64,000 nucleotides of DNA from Monocercomonoides exilis (taxonomy: Eukaryota > Preaxostyla > Oxymonadida > Polymastigidae): the NCBI GenBank assembly GCA_001643675.2, contig LSRY02000001.1, positions 248,001-312,000 of the forward strand, read 5' to 3'. Under the pieces are notes generated by a model. It was given only the letters and a program-made list of their open reading frames with translations. It was not told the origin of the DNA and made no database searches. How positions within the stretch are numbered: the first letter of the stretch is position 1; the number at the start of each line of letters is the position of its first letter. The position numbers and the translations under genes are program-made. Of this stretch, positions 19,320-32,785 are shown in pieces.

Positions 19320-20800
19320 TCTGAAAAAATTGAAAAATCAAAAAAGAAAAAAAGAAGCATTTATTTATTTTATCATTCGTTTCTAATAAATTCTGGCATA
19401 CCCAGAAATATTATTTTGTTTTAAAGAAACTACAAAATTGCAAAATTAATCTAAAACAATTAATAAATTCATTTTTGTATAATCGTGGTGCAATAGAATC
19501 AAAAGAATTAAAAATACCAAATCAAAATTTTTTAAATAACACTGGAGTCTAAACCTCTTTTGCCATCTATTATTTTTGCATCAGAACAAACAAATCTTTA
19601 TATTAAAAAATATTCTTTTGTTGGAGTAAATTAATAAGGCTGGCAAACCTATAATTTTATAAGTGATGATTTTTGATTGGTGATTTGCTGCAGCCAGAAC
19701 ATGTTTGAGCTGCTTAGGCACACAGCCACAGATGCACCCATGCGAGTTATAGCATTTCAGAAGAACAGGGATTTTGCTTGCGGAGTGAGGAGCGAGTGGC
19801 TATTTGCATCGATTGCTTGCGAAAAGTGAGTTAGTGGAGGAAGTTGCATGAAATATGAACATTGTTATTTAACGCAAAACATATGATGCAACACCAGATG
19901 CAATATTTTGAATGAAAAATAATTTAAGCAAGATGCAGAAAAAGCGAGGAGAATAACCGAAAGATTGAATTGAGCAGCTTGTTCATTTTGTGGGAAATTC
20001 AGCGCACTTGGCATATTTTTTGCGCAGGACATGTTTTGCGTGATTTTTTTGGGGGAAGGTTGATTTTGTGGAAAAGGAAAGGGAATTGAGGGGTTGGACA
20101 ATGAAGGAAGCGAACAGAGCGAAACACTCAGCAGGCCTCAACAACAAACACATTGCCATTAACGCGAAGCCCTTTGGAAAACTATCAGCAAAGACTTGAC
20201 GTTGTGTAAGTCTTTGAAAAGGAGTTAATTTGGAGAATATGTGTTTTCATTTGGAATCATGGCCAACTTCACAATGGATTCTCTGTGTTCGATGAAGTTC
20301 TATGCCAGCCATTTATTGTCCAGTTATCTGAATTTTTTATGTGAAGGTGAGACGCAATTTTGGAGAACAAGAAAACTTGCTGGGCTGATTATTTCGAGTG
20401 CATTGGAGATGGGAAAATATTTTAAGGATAAAAAAATGGTTTGACTCTTTTTATTTCATTCATTTTTCTTTTAAGTGTTTTTTGAATGAATACAGATTGG
20501 ACATGAACAGGAATACCACAAAGAGAAAAGCCATTTTTTCCTTTTTGAAAAGAATCAGAAGTTTTGAGAATGTTCTTATTTGGATTGCATTCAACAATAA
20601 CATTTGTGACTTCTGCCATCTGACTTGCGTGCTGCATAACATGACAATGCTTGACATGATCTTGAAAAAGAAGAAGCAGTTTATTTGGCATTTTTGTTGA
20701 GAATGTTTTGCAGTTGCGACTCTTTTGTCGGAGCACATGAGCTGGCTGAGCATTCACATCCAGAACGCATTCAGTTTTTTCTATCTCGCAACATGACTTG
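19320..20800. repeat. Upstream half of a duplicated module (pairs with 38230-39715)
   Basis: The sequence upstream of copy A is alignable with the sequence upstream of copy B, including stretches near 19670/38580 (ATGATTTTTGATTG), 20000/38900 and 20241/39150 (TTTCATTTGGAATCATGG). It holds relics of a divergent plus-strand gene (see next entry). No intact gene is seen. Confidence 0.7.
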
Positions 20801-21190
20801 GAAAAGCTGGCATCTTCTATTTTTCTTCATTTTCTTCTTCTTCTTCTTCCTCCTCTTCCTCTTCCTCTTCCATTTCTCCTCCTCTTTCACCAACAACTCA
20901 ATCTTCATATCTTCCTTCTTCCACATTCACCCAAACACCCACCACACAAAATGCAAACACTTCAAATGCTTCTGTCTCCTCTTCAGCAACATTGCAATCT
21001 ACTTCTTCTCCATCTTCATCCTCTTCACCGTCTTATTTTTATTCTTCTTCTCCATCTTCTGCATCTTCTCCTTCTGACGAATTGCAATCGCAACCTTCGC
21101 TTTCCAATGCAAGTGCTTCGTATGCTTCTTTCCCATTGCATTGTTCGCCTCAGACTTCAACAACAAGCTCATTTCCAACAGAAACGCAAT
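20241..21190 (+). pseudogene. Decayed plus-strand gene with Ser-rich tail, upstream of copy A
   Basis: Segments correspond to those at 39136-39660: CPVI..F, FGEQEN/WRTRK, LEMGKY, an intron starting GTTTGA, IGHEQEYH, and SDSFVGAHELAEHSHPE. In-frame stops interrupt it. From about 20870 a Ser/Thr/Pro-rich frame (SSFSPPLSPTTQSS) runs to a stop at 21190. No domain is recognisable. Confidence 0.4.
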
Positions 21191-21300
21191 GATCTTTGGA
21201 AAATCACTCTGAGAATGCTCAAAAAGTCCAGGTTGCATCATTCAGTCTGTTTGATTTACCAATTTCTTCTTCATCCTCTTCTTCTTCTTCTTCTTCTTCT

Positions 21301-21371
21301 CCCTCTTCTCCCTCTTCTCCCTCTTCTCCCTCTTCTCCCTCTTCTCCCTCTTCTCCCTCTTCTCCCTCTTC
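21301..21371. repeat. 9-bp minisatellite
   Basis: About eight copies of CCCTCTTCT follow a TCT-repeat run (21264-21300). The unit reads SPS or LPL depending on frame, so the Leu/Pro- and Ser/Pro-rich ORFs here are artefacts of the repeat. Confidence 0.9.
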
Positions 21372-21610
21372 TTATTCTTCCTTCTCATTATCCTCTTCAT
21401 GTGTTACTCACTCCTCTTTATTAACCAACATAAAAGATGATCGTATTCTCCAGGAAAAAATATTACATTTTCATCCCTTTTCTGAAACATTTGACTTTTC
21501 ATTTTTTGAATTTAATATCATTCATCCCACCTTCTTAAAGTCATTTCTCTTTGGTCATCTCTTCAATGTTAAAAAAATAATAATAAACTTCATATTGTTT
21601 TATCAAATGT

Positions 21611-22504
21611 TTAATGGATGATGTGTTTCAAAAACAAATTAGAAAAAGAAACGCAAAAATCCCAAAATCTGTGTTGAGTACTTGTTTTGTATGAAAACGA
21701 GGATAAATATGAAGAGATGTCTTTGTCTTGTATACCTGTGCAAGGCAGAAAACGGCGAAGACGACTCCAATAGGCTTCAATTGCGTTGGTGCAACAGTTT
21801 GTTTCTTTATCCCTAAAGCATTTTTTGTGATTGACAGTTAAATGTTTGAAACCTTCTTTTTTTATTTTGCTATATCCCTTCCATTCGTCGCTCCATACAG
21901 TAGTTCCAGCATGCAAATGCCTTCTTTACACTCCGGTCAGACATATTGATGATCGATCGTCCACTTTTTTTAAAAATGATTTAGGATTTTTGACATTTGA
22001 TTCAATTCCACCTACGATCCAAATTTGTTTTTTTGGTTTTCCTTTCCGATATTTTCTTCTTCTTAGTAACATTTCATCGACTTGAATAGTGTAATTATTT
22101 CCTCCAATTCTTCTGTTTTTTCCTTTAATCATTTCATGTGCTGCCTTGCGAAAAAGATTAAAAAGGATGCAAATAGTGTTGCAGCTGGCTCCAGTCAAAA
22201 AAGATGTGCGCATCACATCGACATAAATCCACCATAACAGCATGATTTTCATATAAGTGGAAATCAATAATTTCGAATTCGAAAAAATTGAATTGTGTCT
22301 GATTGAAAGGAATCGACATTTGCACTTGCATTTAACGATATTTTTCGCACAATAAATGATTCTTGGTGTCTTTTTGCATTTTGTGCACATATTTGCTGCA
22401 GGTAATAATCTGTGCAACAACAGCAATTCAATTGTTTTCCTTTCGTTTGAAAAGGATTTCATCAGCGTAGAAATATCCTTTTTCGAATCACGAAAAATAG
22501 GCAT
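21611..22504 (-). pseudogene. Merlin-type (IS1016/ISXO2-like) DDE transposase with a premature stop
   Basis: The frame opens at 22504 with a Cys-rich zinc-binding-like region (CTKCKKTPRIIYC then CKCKC). The first catalytic Asp follows in TIQVDEML (about 22090), then the family block KPKKQIWIVGGIE. An in-frame TAA lies at 21926-21928. The same frame continues with TTVWSDEWKGY (second Asp, about 21890), TVNHKKCF and NAIEAYWSRLRRF (catalytic Glu, about 21775), and ends at 21611. Catalytic residues and spacing fit Merlin transposases, which move DNA by cut and paste. A single nonsense change is enough to inactivate this copy. Confidence 0.8.
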
Positions 22505-22554
22505 ATAACTAAAATCAAATGGTTTTTGACAAAATCCTCACAAATAACGAAAAA

Positions 22555-22739
22555 ACGAAATTTTCAAACCTGTATAAAACAAGAAAATGTTATGGGATTG
22601 ATCAAAAGAAAAATGGAAAATTGTTAAAAACACTTTTTCGACAAAAATAACTTATTTTAAATAAATTAGTATTCCATTTTGTTTCATTAAAAATATATAA
22701 AAATTATTTTATCGATGGTCCATATACTTGGAACTTGCC
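22555..22739 (-). repeat. Terminal region of the Merlin-like element
   Basis: Directly upstream of the transposase, this stretch starts GGCAAGTT (reading the minus strand from 22739) and is shared in inverse with 10696-10880. It is a likely transposon end. I could not find the opposite end on the 3' side of the transposase. Confidence 0.6.
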
Positions 22740-24200
22740 GATTAAACATTTATGAATCGAAATAAATAATTTGTATCAATTCAAAAATTAAAAAAAAAAC
22801 AAAAAATTATCACAACTGAATAAATCTGTCAATGCACTTTCGGAATTCTTGATTTATTATTAATTGCTTTATGGAATATATTTAAATATCAATATCTTTT
22901 CATAAAGAATTGTGCTCATTTTCACTATGTGAGGTGAATTCATTTGAAAATTATCTGATTTTCATGAAAATGATTTTTTTCCGAAAAATCAAAAAATTTC
23001 ATATTTATTCACAAATAATAAAACTCGGGGTTCAATTTTTCATCCCTTTAAAGAATAATGAAAAAACAAAACATTTTAATCACTTTCTGACTCTCAGCCA
23101 GTGATTTTATTGTATCAAAATTTATTAATAAAAAATACTGAATATTATTAATTTTGAATAAGTAGTTTTTTATTTTGAATTATTAGTTTCACAACTTTGT
23201 ATAATTAGTTTTCCAAATTTGAATAATCAGTTGACCAATTTCTAACTATAAATTTACGAAATTTGAATAATAAATGTCAAATTTGGGGGAAAATACGGAC
23301 TTTCAAGCTTTTTATGCACAAAGCATGAAAAAATTGTTTTTCTAATAACATTACCAAACTTTCTCAGATTTCAAAAAAAATTTGATTTTCATATCCGTAA
23401 ACAGGTGTTGTTGAAATTAAAACAAAAAATTTTCCAACATTTCACGAATGTCAAAAAATGGACCCATTTTTATTTTGTTTTTTGATCTCAAAAAGTCATT
23501 GAAAAGTGCATATTTTTTCAATGAAAATGCCTGAAGTCAAATATTTTGTCCCATTTTTTTTTGAAATATTCCTTTTGTTTAATTTTCAAATAAAATAAAA
23601 ATTTCGTTTTTCAATCAAATTTCTGTTCTCTCTCGTGAAACTTCACGAAAATAAAAATAATACCAATTTCAAGATTTTATTTTCTTGACAGGAAAATTTG
23701 GTGAGTGGGAACAGAAATTTGATTGAAAAACGAAATTTTTATTTTATTTGAAAATTAAACAAAAGGAACTTTTCAAAAAAATTTAGACAAATGGTGTTTT
23801 AAAAAATAGAAAAAAAAATTTAATAAAAAAATTAAAAAAATTAAATAAAATAAAATAAAATAAATAAAAAAAATAATAAAAAACTCGATACGGACTTTAT
23901 CATTTGATCAACAATCATCAAATTTTCTAACATTATCGTAAAGTCCGAATTCCAATAATTATGAATTACAATTTTTTTTTAATTTTTTTTTCAAAATTGA
24001 CAAAAATAAGATAATCGTTTTGTCGGTTGTCTTGTCGAAAGGCTCTTGAAGTGTCGATCTTTCTTTGAAGCTTATATGGAACAATTGGAAGTCATATCAA
24101 CTGTAAACATAAAGGAAAAAATGAAAAACAATAAAGATTAAAGATGAAAATTATTATTCATAAATAGATCCAATATATAATAATTAGTTTGCAATCAGAA
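22740..24200. other. AT-rich gene-free stretch with a palindromic element
   Basis: No gene is recognised. 23150-23290 has a loose repeat of TTTGAATAAT-type units. The palindromic element at 23569-23768 is listed separately. Confidence 0.5.
23569..23768. mobile_element. Palindromic MITE-like element, copy 1
   Basis: Perfect 60-bp inverted arms (23569-23628 and 23709-23768, outer bases TTCCTTTTGTTTAATT) enclose an 80-base centre with its own CGTGAAACTTCACG palindrome. A related copy lies at 56760-56990. It has no coding capacity. A MITE or foldback element is the best guess. Confidence 0.7.
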
Positions 24201-26330
24201 ATGAGCTGGAGAAAATCATTCGATATTAATGAAGAAGATTGTCAAGATATTCCAATGGAGAAAATCGATTCAATGTTTAATGATCAACAAGATTTCTTAC
24301 AAAATTTGTACAATCTAATGGTTAACGATTTTCATCAAAGATTATCAAGAAATGGAGTTTATTCAAAAAACAAATTGTTTGCGGTTTCAAATAACCTGGC
24401 TAATAAAATAGGTATAAAATACGCTATATTTAATTTGGAATTTAGCATCTCTTTTATTATTATTATTCAAAGCAATTAAATTTCAAAGTCAAATAAATGA
24501 TAATAAAGAAACTGAGGATAATCCTTCAGAAGCAGAAATCGCTGCACTTATTCAAGATGGATTTAATAGCGTTCACTTAGTTTGCTAATTTGCTCAAAAT
24601 TATTTGGATTTTGATATTTGCAACGGTTCAATTTTTTTTATTATTTAAAGAAATTTGACGAATGCATTCCAATGTTATTTAACAGATTAACAGAACTTGA
24701 AAGGTCAGTGAGTAATTTTGCGACAATTGCTCCTGGATCAATAGATTTGAAAACAGAACGATTATTTCCTTCAGAAGCTTCATCTTATCAAATGGATAAG
24801 GCACCAAGTGCACTTTCCTCTTCTTGCAAAGGGAACATATTTGTATGCCCTCTTTGCAAAAATACTTTCCCGACGAATGAGGATGCGGTTAACCATATCC
24901 AAACTTCAAAAATTCACGAACAAATTGTTGAGGATTGCAAAAAACATGGACTGGAAATAACTCCTGAAATTTTATCGGCAGATTCAAATAATGAGCTAAT
25001 GACAGAGGTAGCACAATTTAATAAGGATCAGAAAAGCAAAAGAGTATTGGAAAGTCCCTCCGGAAATGAAATTAAAAGTACAATTGAAGTTAAAGATTCT
25101 ACAACTTCAGCCGGATGCATAAAACTAGCTTTTACACAAGAAATGCGAATTCCTTCTGGTTCCAACGAACGTTCAGTTTTATCTCAGAGCAATACTTCAG
25201 AAGAAGCTTCTATTGAACAGATGCAAACAAAACTACCTCCGCTTCCTCCGTGTGCATCGACTTGTGGTGAAAATTCACCGTCTGTATTGCCCTCTTGTAA
25301 TCCAAGCTTTGTAAATCCATGCTGTCTACCAAACCAGAAAGCTCCAGAAGAAAATCTCAAGACCGACTCAGCTCCATGCACACAGAGCTCAGCAGCATCT
25401 TCTGCGTGCCAGACCTTCAATTCTTCATCGCCAATGTCCCTCTCAGCTCCTCCTGCGGACAAAGTGGTTAAATCACCCTCAGCAAGTGCCACAGACAGCG
25501 CTCTTTCCACCCCGACGCCTGCGAAACCTTTCATCAGATTCACCCCGCTTAAGATGACTGAGCAACAAGCCCAGCAGCAGCTTCCTCCTGCTGCCCTGCC
25601 AAACCCAAAGACCCACCTCGCTGCTGAATCTTCTGGCTCACCAGGAGCTGCGAATATACCACAAATTCCGAAAATTCCAAAAATTCCAAAAATTCCACAA
25701 ATCCCACAGGTTCCACAAATTCCACTGATTCCCCAGATACCAACCATCCCTGTCATTCCAGTGATGCCGCCTCTCCGCACGTTTACGATGATCCCTCCGA
25801 TTAGCACTCCGCCTGCTCCTTCGCCCCGTGAGAAGGAGGACCTGCCTCGGCAACCGCCTCAGCTTCAGCCGATGCTGCCGAAATCTCCGCCAGCAGCAGA
25901 CTCACGGCACGCGCCTCTCAGTCCTTTCAAGCCACAGCCGTTTCAGATTTATCCTCAAATACAGCCGTTGGCTAACCCATCTGGTGCATCCAAACCTGCC
26001 AATGCAAAACCTGCTGCTGCTTCTCCTCTGCCTGCGCCTCCCAGTGCGCCTTCAAGTGCACCGCCAGCGCCTTCTTTGCATTCATATCCTGCCTCTTCTC
26101 CGCACCTGGTGAAGACGCCGCCAGCTCCTGTTTCCCCTTCTCTTAAGGATGATAAGGAAAAACCTGCCCCTGCCCCTGCCCCTGCACATTTGCCGGATGC
26201 TAAGCAGGCTCCGCCGATTGCTCAGAAGCAGGAAGAAGACGTGATGATCCCGTGTGAGCTGTGCAAGGAAATGGTGCCATTCAGTCAATACAACAATCAT
26301 GTTCTAAGTCATCACGGGGGCCGTCATTAA
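24201..26330 (+). CDS. Zinc-finger protein with proline-rich middle, 3 exons
   Basis: Exons 24201-24411, 24473-24570 and 24651-26330 join without a stop to 662 residues. The introns (61 and 80 bp) start GTATAA and GTTCAC. The N-terminus (residues 1-150) is helical and acidic. A C2H2-like finger follows (CPLCKN ... H.....(I)H, residues about 168-191). Residues about 215-620 are Ser/Pro/Ala-rich, including a run of PKIP/PQIP units at about 335-375. A second C2H2- or UBZ-like finger (CELCKE ... H....H, about 637-655) lies at the C-terminus. Paired terminal fingers with a flexible linker suggest a nuclear or ubiquitin-binding adaptor. I do not recognise the family. Confidence 0.75.
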
Positions 26331-27014
26331 TTCCTTTTAATTAATCAAATCAGATTATTTGATTGAAAAAACCGATTTTTTTTATTTTTAATATTTGCGT
26401 TCTTATACTTGTGTTTTTCAATTTTGATTTCTCTTCTTCCGTTCGATTGAAATAAATGCCAATCAGAAAGAAGGCGGTGCTGGTTTTCGTTATTCGGGGG
26501 AGAACGTCCAAATGTTATTTCTCTCTCTCTTTTTTTTTTCATGTTTTTTTTAAATTTTATTAATATTAATTTTATTTGGTGATCAGTTTTCATTCCTATT
26601 TTCTTTTGTATTATTACAACTCTTAAAGTTTATTTTGTGATTGCGGACAATTTTTTGGCTGAAAAATATAAGATACATTAAAAAGCAAAAATGCGCTTCA
26701 TTATTTTTTTTTATAAATTTTGAGACAAAGCAAAACAGAAAAAAAGTGTCTCCACTCAAAATAAAGGAAACAATTGTGTTGAAAGAAAGAATTTCTTGAA
26801 GACCCAGCCACTTTATTGAAGACATGAATTCAATTCCAATGGAGTTAGAAAACTCTTCCACATTTTTCACAATGTTGGTTTTTTTATTCGAATGTGCCAG
26901 AAAAATTGACTTTCCTCAAAAAAAAACCTTGATTATTGATAACACTTTTAAAAGGATGTGATCTAAGCCTTTCAAACACCTCAAGCTAATTGCCAACAAC
27001 TTTATCCTCTTGCT
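26331..27014. other. Gap between convergent genes
   Basis: The 3' ends of the zinc-finger gene (+) and the 27015-29349 gene (-) face each other here. The sequence is AT-rich with no supported gene. Confidence 0.6.
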
Positions 27015-29349
27015 CTATTTAAACGAAGACTTGTGCTTTTCATACCATTTGTGTGCAACTGTTTCTCCCTTGTGGTGCGCCCTCATCATCAGAATTGCTC
27101 TGATCCTGCCCAGCCCCACCATCTGAACAACAGGGTCACCCAGCGGCTTCGCTCCATCAGCCAGCGCAATCAGCTCAGACACGTCATTGTTGATCATCAC
27201 AAGAGAGTTGCGGGTGGCTAAGCCTCGCATGTCAATTTCTGGGGAAATGTAAGATTAAAAAAAAAAAAGAAGGAAATTTATTTATTTATTTACAATTGAA
27301 AAAAAAGGAAATTTTGCAAGTAAAAAAAAAACCTGTTTGTGTGAAAAAGGAGTCTTTGAACAATGCTTTAATTTCATCAAAGTCTTCAATAAGAATGTTG
27401 AAAGAAGCAAGCGATGCAGGTCGTTTGCGCAGCGCTGCATTGAAAATGCGTTGATCAAAGACTGATAAAATGGATTAACAAATGTTCGTTAACACAAAAA
27501 GATAGAGAGAAGGAAAGAGAGAAAGAGAAAGAGAAAAGAAGAAGAATATCGTAATGAGTGTTGATTTAACAAAGAATACACACCATAAAGAAGAAGATCA
27601 AAAATATACGAGCTCACAATTTTCCTTGTTTCGTCATCTGGCACTAAGTTAATAGGATCAAATATCAAATAAAAAGAATAATAAATAAGAAATTATAATC
27701 ATCATAATTTCAAAAAAATCCAAGTCATTCAAACATTCATTCACCATCGTCGCAAGCTGCGGCTTGATGACATCAAGCACGACGCGGATTCTGTTTGACT
27801 CAAAAAGAGGCTCGTACAACGAGTGGAACACAACATCTCCAGCTGAAATCACAACTATCTTTGTGGCAAACAGCTCCGCAAACCGTCTCTCCATATCTTC
27901 GAGCGTGTGAAAAATCGGCTCAAACAGATCGATCAAATAAGACGTGCAGTGGCGGTGCATCTGGCTGATTGAGACCCACTTCTTCTTCTTCCGCTTGATT
28001 CCCAGTGTGGAAGCGTTATACGATAAATTCGCAGAAGATGCTTGAGAAGACCCAGACGATGGAGAAAGTTCAAAATCAGTGGAAAATGACTGCGAATGGG
28101 AAGAGAATGACGAAGAAGGAAATGGCGATGACGATCGATGCTCAGCAGAAGGCGTCTTGCCAGCCAAACTCGCTGAATCGCTTTTCCAGTCCAACTCGTC
28201 AGCGTCCTTCGAGTTCTGCTCTTGGCTCAATTTGAGCTTGCTGCTTTCCTCGCTGACTTCGTCGTACAGCACAGAGTCCTCAGCCACCATGACCATCTGG
28301 AAGTTGTCCTGCAGCTTCTCTGACATCTCCTCCAAATCTGCAATGGCCTCTTTCTTCAGCTCTTTCAGCTCTTCAGTTATGTGCCTGATTGTGCAATACA
28401 GCACTGATAGTTTTTCCAGAGTTGAATCCTGAACAGCTGAATAGCTCATCATCGAGTTTTGCCCGGAAAACACTGCCTGTATAAGCGTCTCTGTCTCGGC
28501 CTGAATCTTATACGAGCCACCACTTCGCTTCAAGAAGCCAGACTGTTCTGAAGTTTGGCTTGCTGCTGAAGATGTCGAAGAAGAAGAAGATTTCATTGAT
28601 GAGCTTTGATCAATTTGAGTAAATGAATTAGCTGCAGGAGGTGGAGGCGTGAGAAAAGTTTTTGAATGTAGTTGTAATGCAAAATCAACAGACACATATT
28701 CAGAACCAATTAAAGTCAAATATTGAACAATGAGTGATTTCACAGCATCAATATAGTATCGATGACACTCAAAATATGAAGGTAAATGAAGATTTAACAG
28801 ATCTTTTTCTGTTCTGAAAAAAGAGAAAAACAAGTCATTTGAGGAAGATGACTGATAATCAACTATTTCTTTCTTCTTCCCCATCTTTTCATGGACCCAT
28901 CTTTCCTTGTTCACAGCTTTTATATAAATGCCGTTAAGAAAAGATAGATAATCCTTTTTCATTTTTTGCGTAATAGGATCAAATATAAGCTCAAAGTTTA
29001 ATGGTGAAACACCGGATTCTTCAAAAATCTGATTGAAATCAAGCAAAATGTCATAAATTGATAAAGTACTTCTGAGAGAGCCAAAATCCAGTTCTGCCAA
29101 AGAAATTCTTATTTGATCAGTAAAGAAACTTCGCACTAATTGTAAATAGTACTTTTCTGCTCCTGTATATAATTTTGTGAAAGTTGGAATGAATGATCTT
29201 TTCTGACTTTCAATTTCCGAACATAAAGAACCAACGTAGTCCTTGACTTCTTCATGCAATAAGACTGGAGAAAAACATTTTCGAATTCTATTCATTTGGT
29301 TCACGCATCCGCGTCTTATGATTTCTTTTATTAAGAGCTCTTCATTCAT
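27015..29349 (-). CDS. Helical protein, possible MUN/MHD-type vesicle tethering factor, 4 exons
   Basis: Exons 29349-27735, 27643-27584, 27461-27333 and 27238-27015 join to 675 residues with no internal stop. Introns start GTTTGA, GTGTGT and GTTTTT. The protein is almost all helix, with two Ser-rich linkers (about 160-175 and 255-280, and again about 385-440). The C-terminal third (YLIDLFEPIFHTLEDMERRF onward, then VFDQRIFNAALRKRP and FNILIEDFDEIKALF) recalls the MHD2/C-terminal part of Munc13-like or exocyst-like tethers. The similarity is weak and judged by eye. The protein could belong to another helical trafficking family. Confidence 0.55.
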
Positions 29350-29565
29350 TTCATATTTATGGGTAAAAAATTGTTAGAATTGTTTTCATTCAATTAAAAA
29401 AGAAAAAAAGTATTTATGATGTGAATAAAACAAACTTTCAATAATATTTTAAAAAGAAAAATAAACTGTTTAAGAGAACATTAATAACAAATAAAATTAG
29501 CAAAACACACATTTTTTTAATAAAAATATATTACAAACATAAAAAAACATAGATTGCTATAAGAA
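29350..29565. other. Short intergenic gap
   Basis: AT-rich sequence between the 3' end of the kelch-BTB gene and the start of the 27015-29349 gene. Both are on the minus strand. It probably holds the downstream gene's promoter. No motif is identified. Confidence 0.4.
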
Positions 29566-32276
<2,711 letters not shown>

Positions 32277-32785
32277 AAGTGAATACGCTGGGAAAGGACT
32301 TAGATCAGTCTGATTTATCCCATAGTAATTTCTTGATCAAACATTAAAAATAAATATCGTTTTTTTTTTCTTTGGATTGATAAAATTATATTCGAATATT
32401 TATCGGTTAGTAAAAGTGAACAATTGAAAATCTTTGAGATTTCTTCTATATTTAATTATATCGTTTTCAAAGTTTGATGAACAAAAAAAAAATAGAGAGA
32501 CTATTTCATTTTCAAAATTTTTTGAGCTTTCTTTGACTGAAAATTTGAAATAAAAAAATTATAGAAAAAAAAATAGATGTTCAATCGGTTTCACCAATAG
32601 GACGTTATGAAAATATTTATTTCAAACAAAAAAGTCCAGTTTAATAAATAGTTGATATGGAAATTATAAAACGCAAATAGATTTCAATAGCATATTTTTA
32701 ATCAAGCTTTTGGTGTTCATTTTCAATAAATATTGATCTCGACCATCACAAACTATTTATTTTTTAATTTTTAAATTTTCTTTAA
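32277..32785. promoter_or_regulatory. Shared upstream region of two divergent genes
   Basis: About 500 AT-rich bases separate the start codons of the kelch-BTB gene (-) and the WD40 gene (+), so both promoters should lie here. I see no specific element. Confidence 0.4.

Noticed and set aside
20798-21424. Leu/Pro-rich and Ser/Pro-rich ORFs.
   Set aside because: Most of their length comes from TTC and CCCTCTTCT simple repeats, and there is no domain.
21611-22504. The in-frame TAA in the Merlin gene, and TAA in ARM copy A, as a sign of a TAA/TAG=Gln code known from some oxymonads.
   Set aside because: Eight spliced genes and the large adhesin end at ordinary TAA, TAG or TGA codons with none inside, and decayed genes contain TGA as well.
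10696-22739. One 12-kb composite transposon bounded by the two Merlin-like ends.
   Set aside because: Bases outside the two ends (AAAGTT on the left, GATTAAAC on the right) show no target duplication, so two separate copies are more likely.
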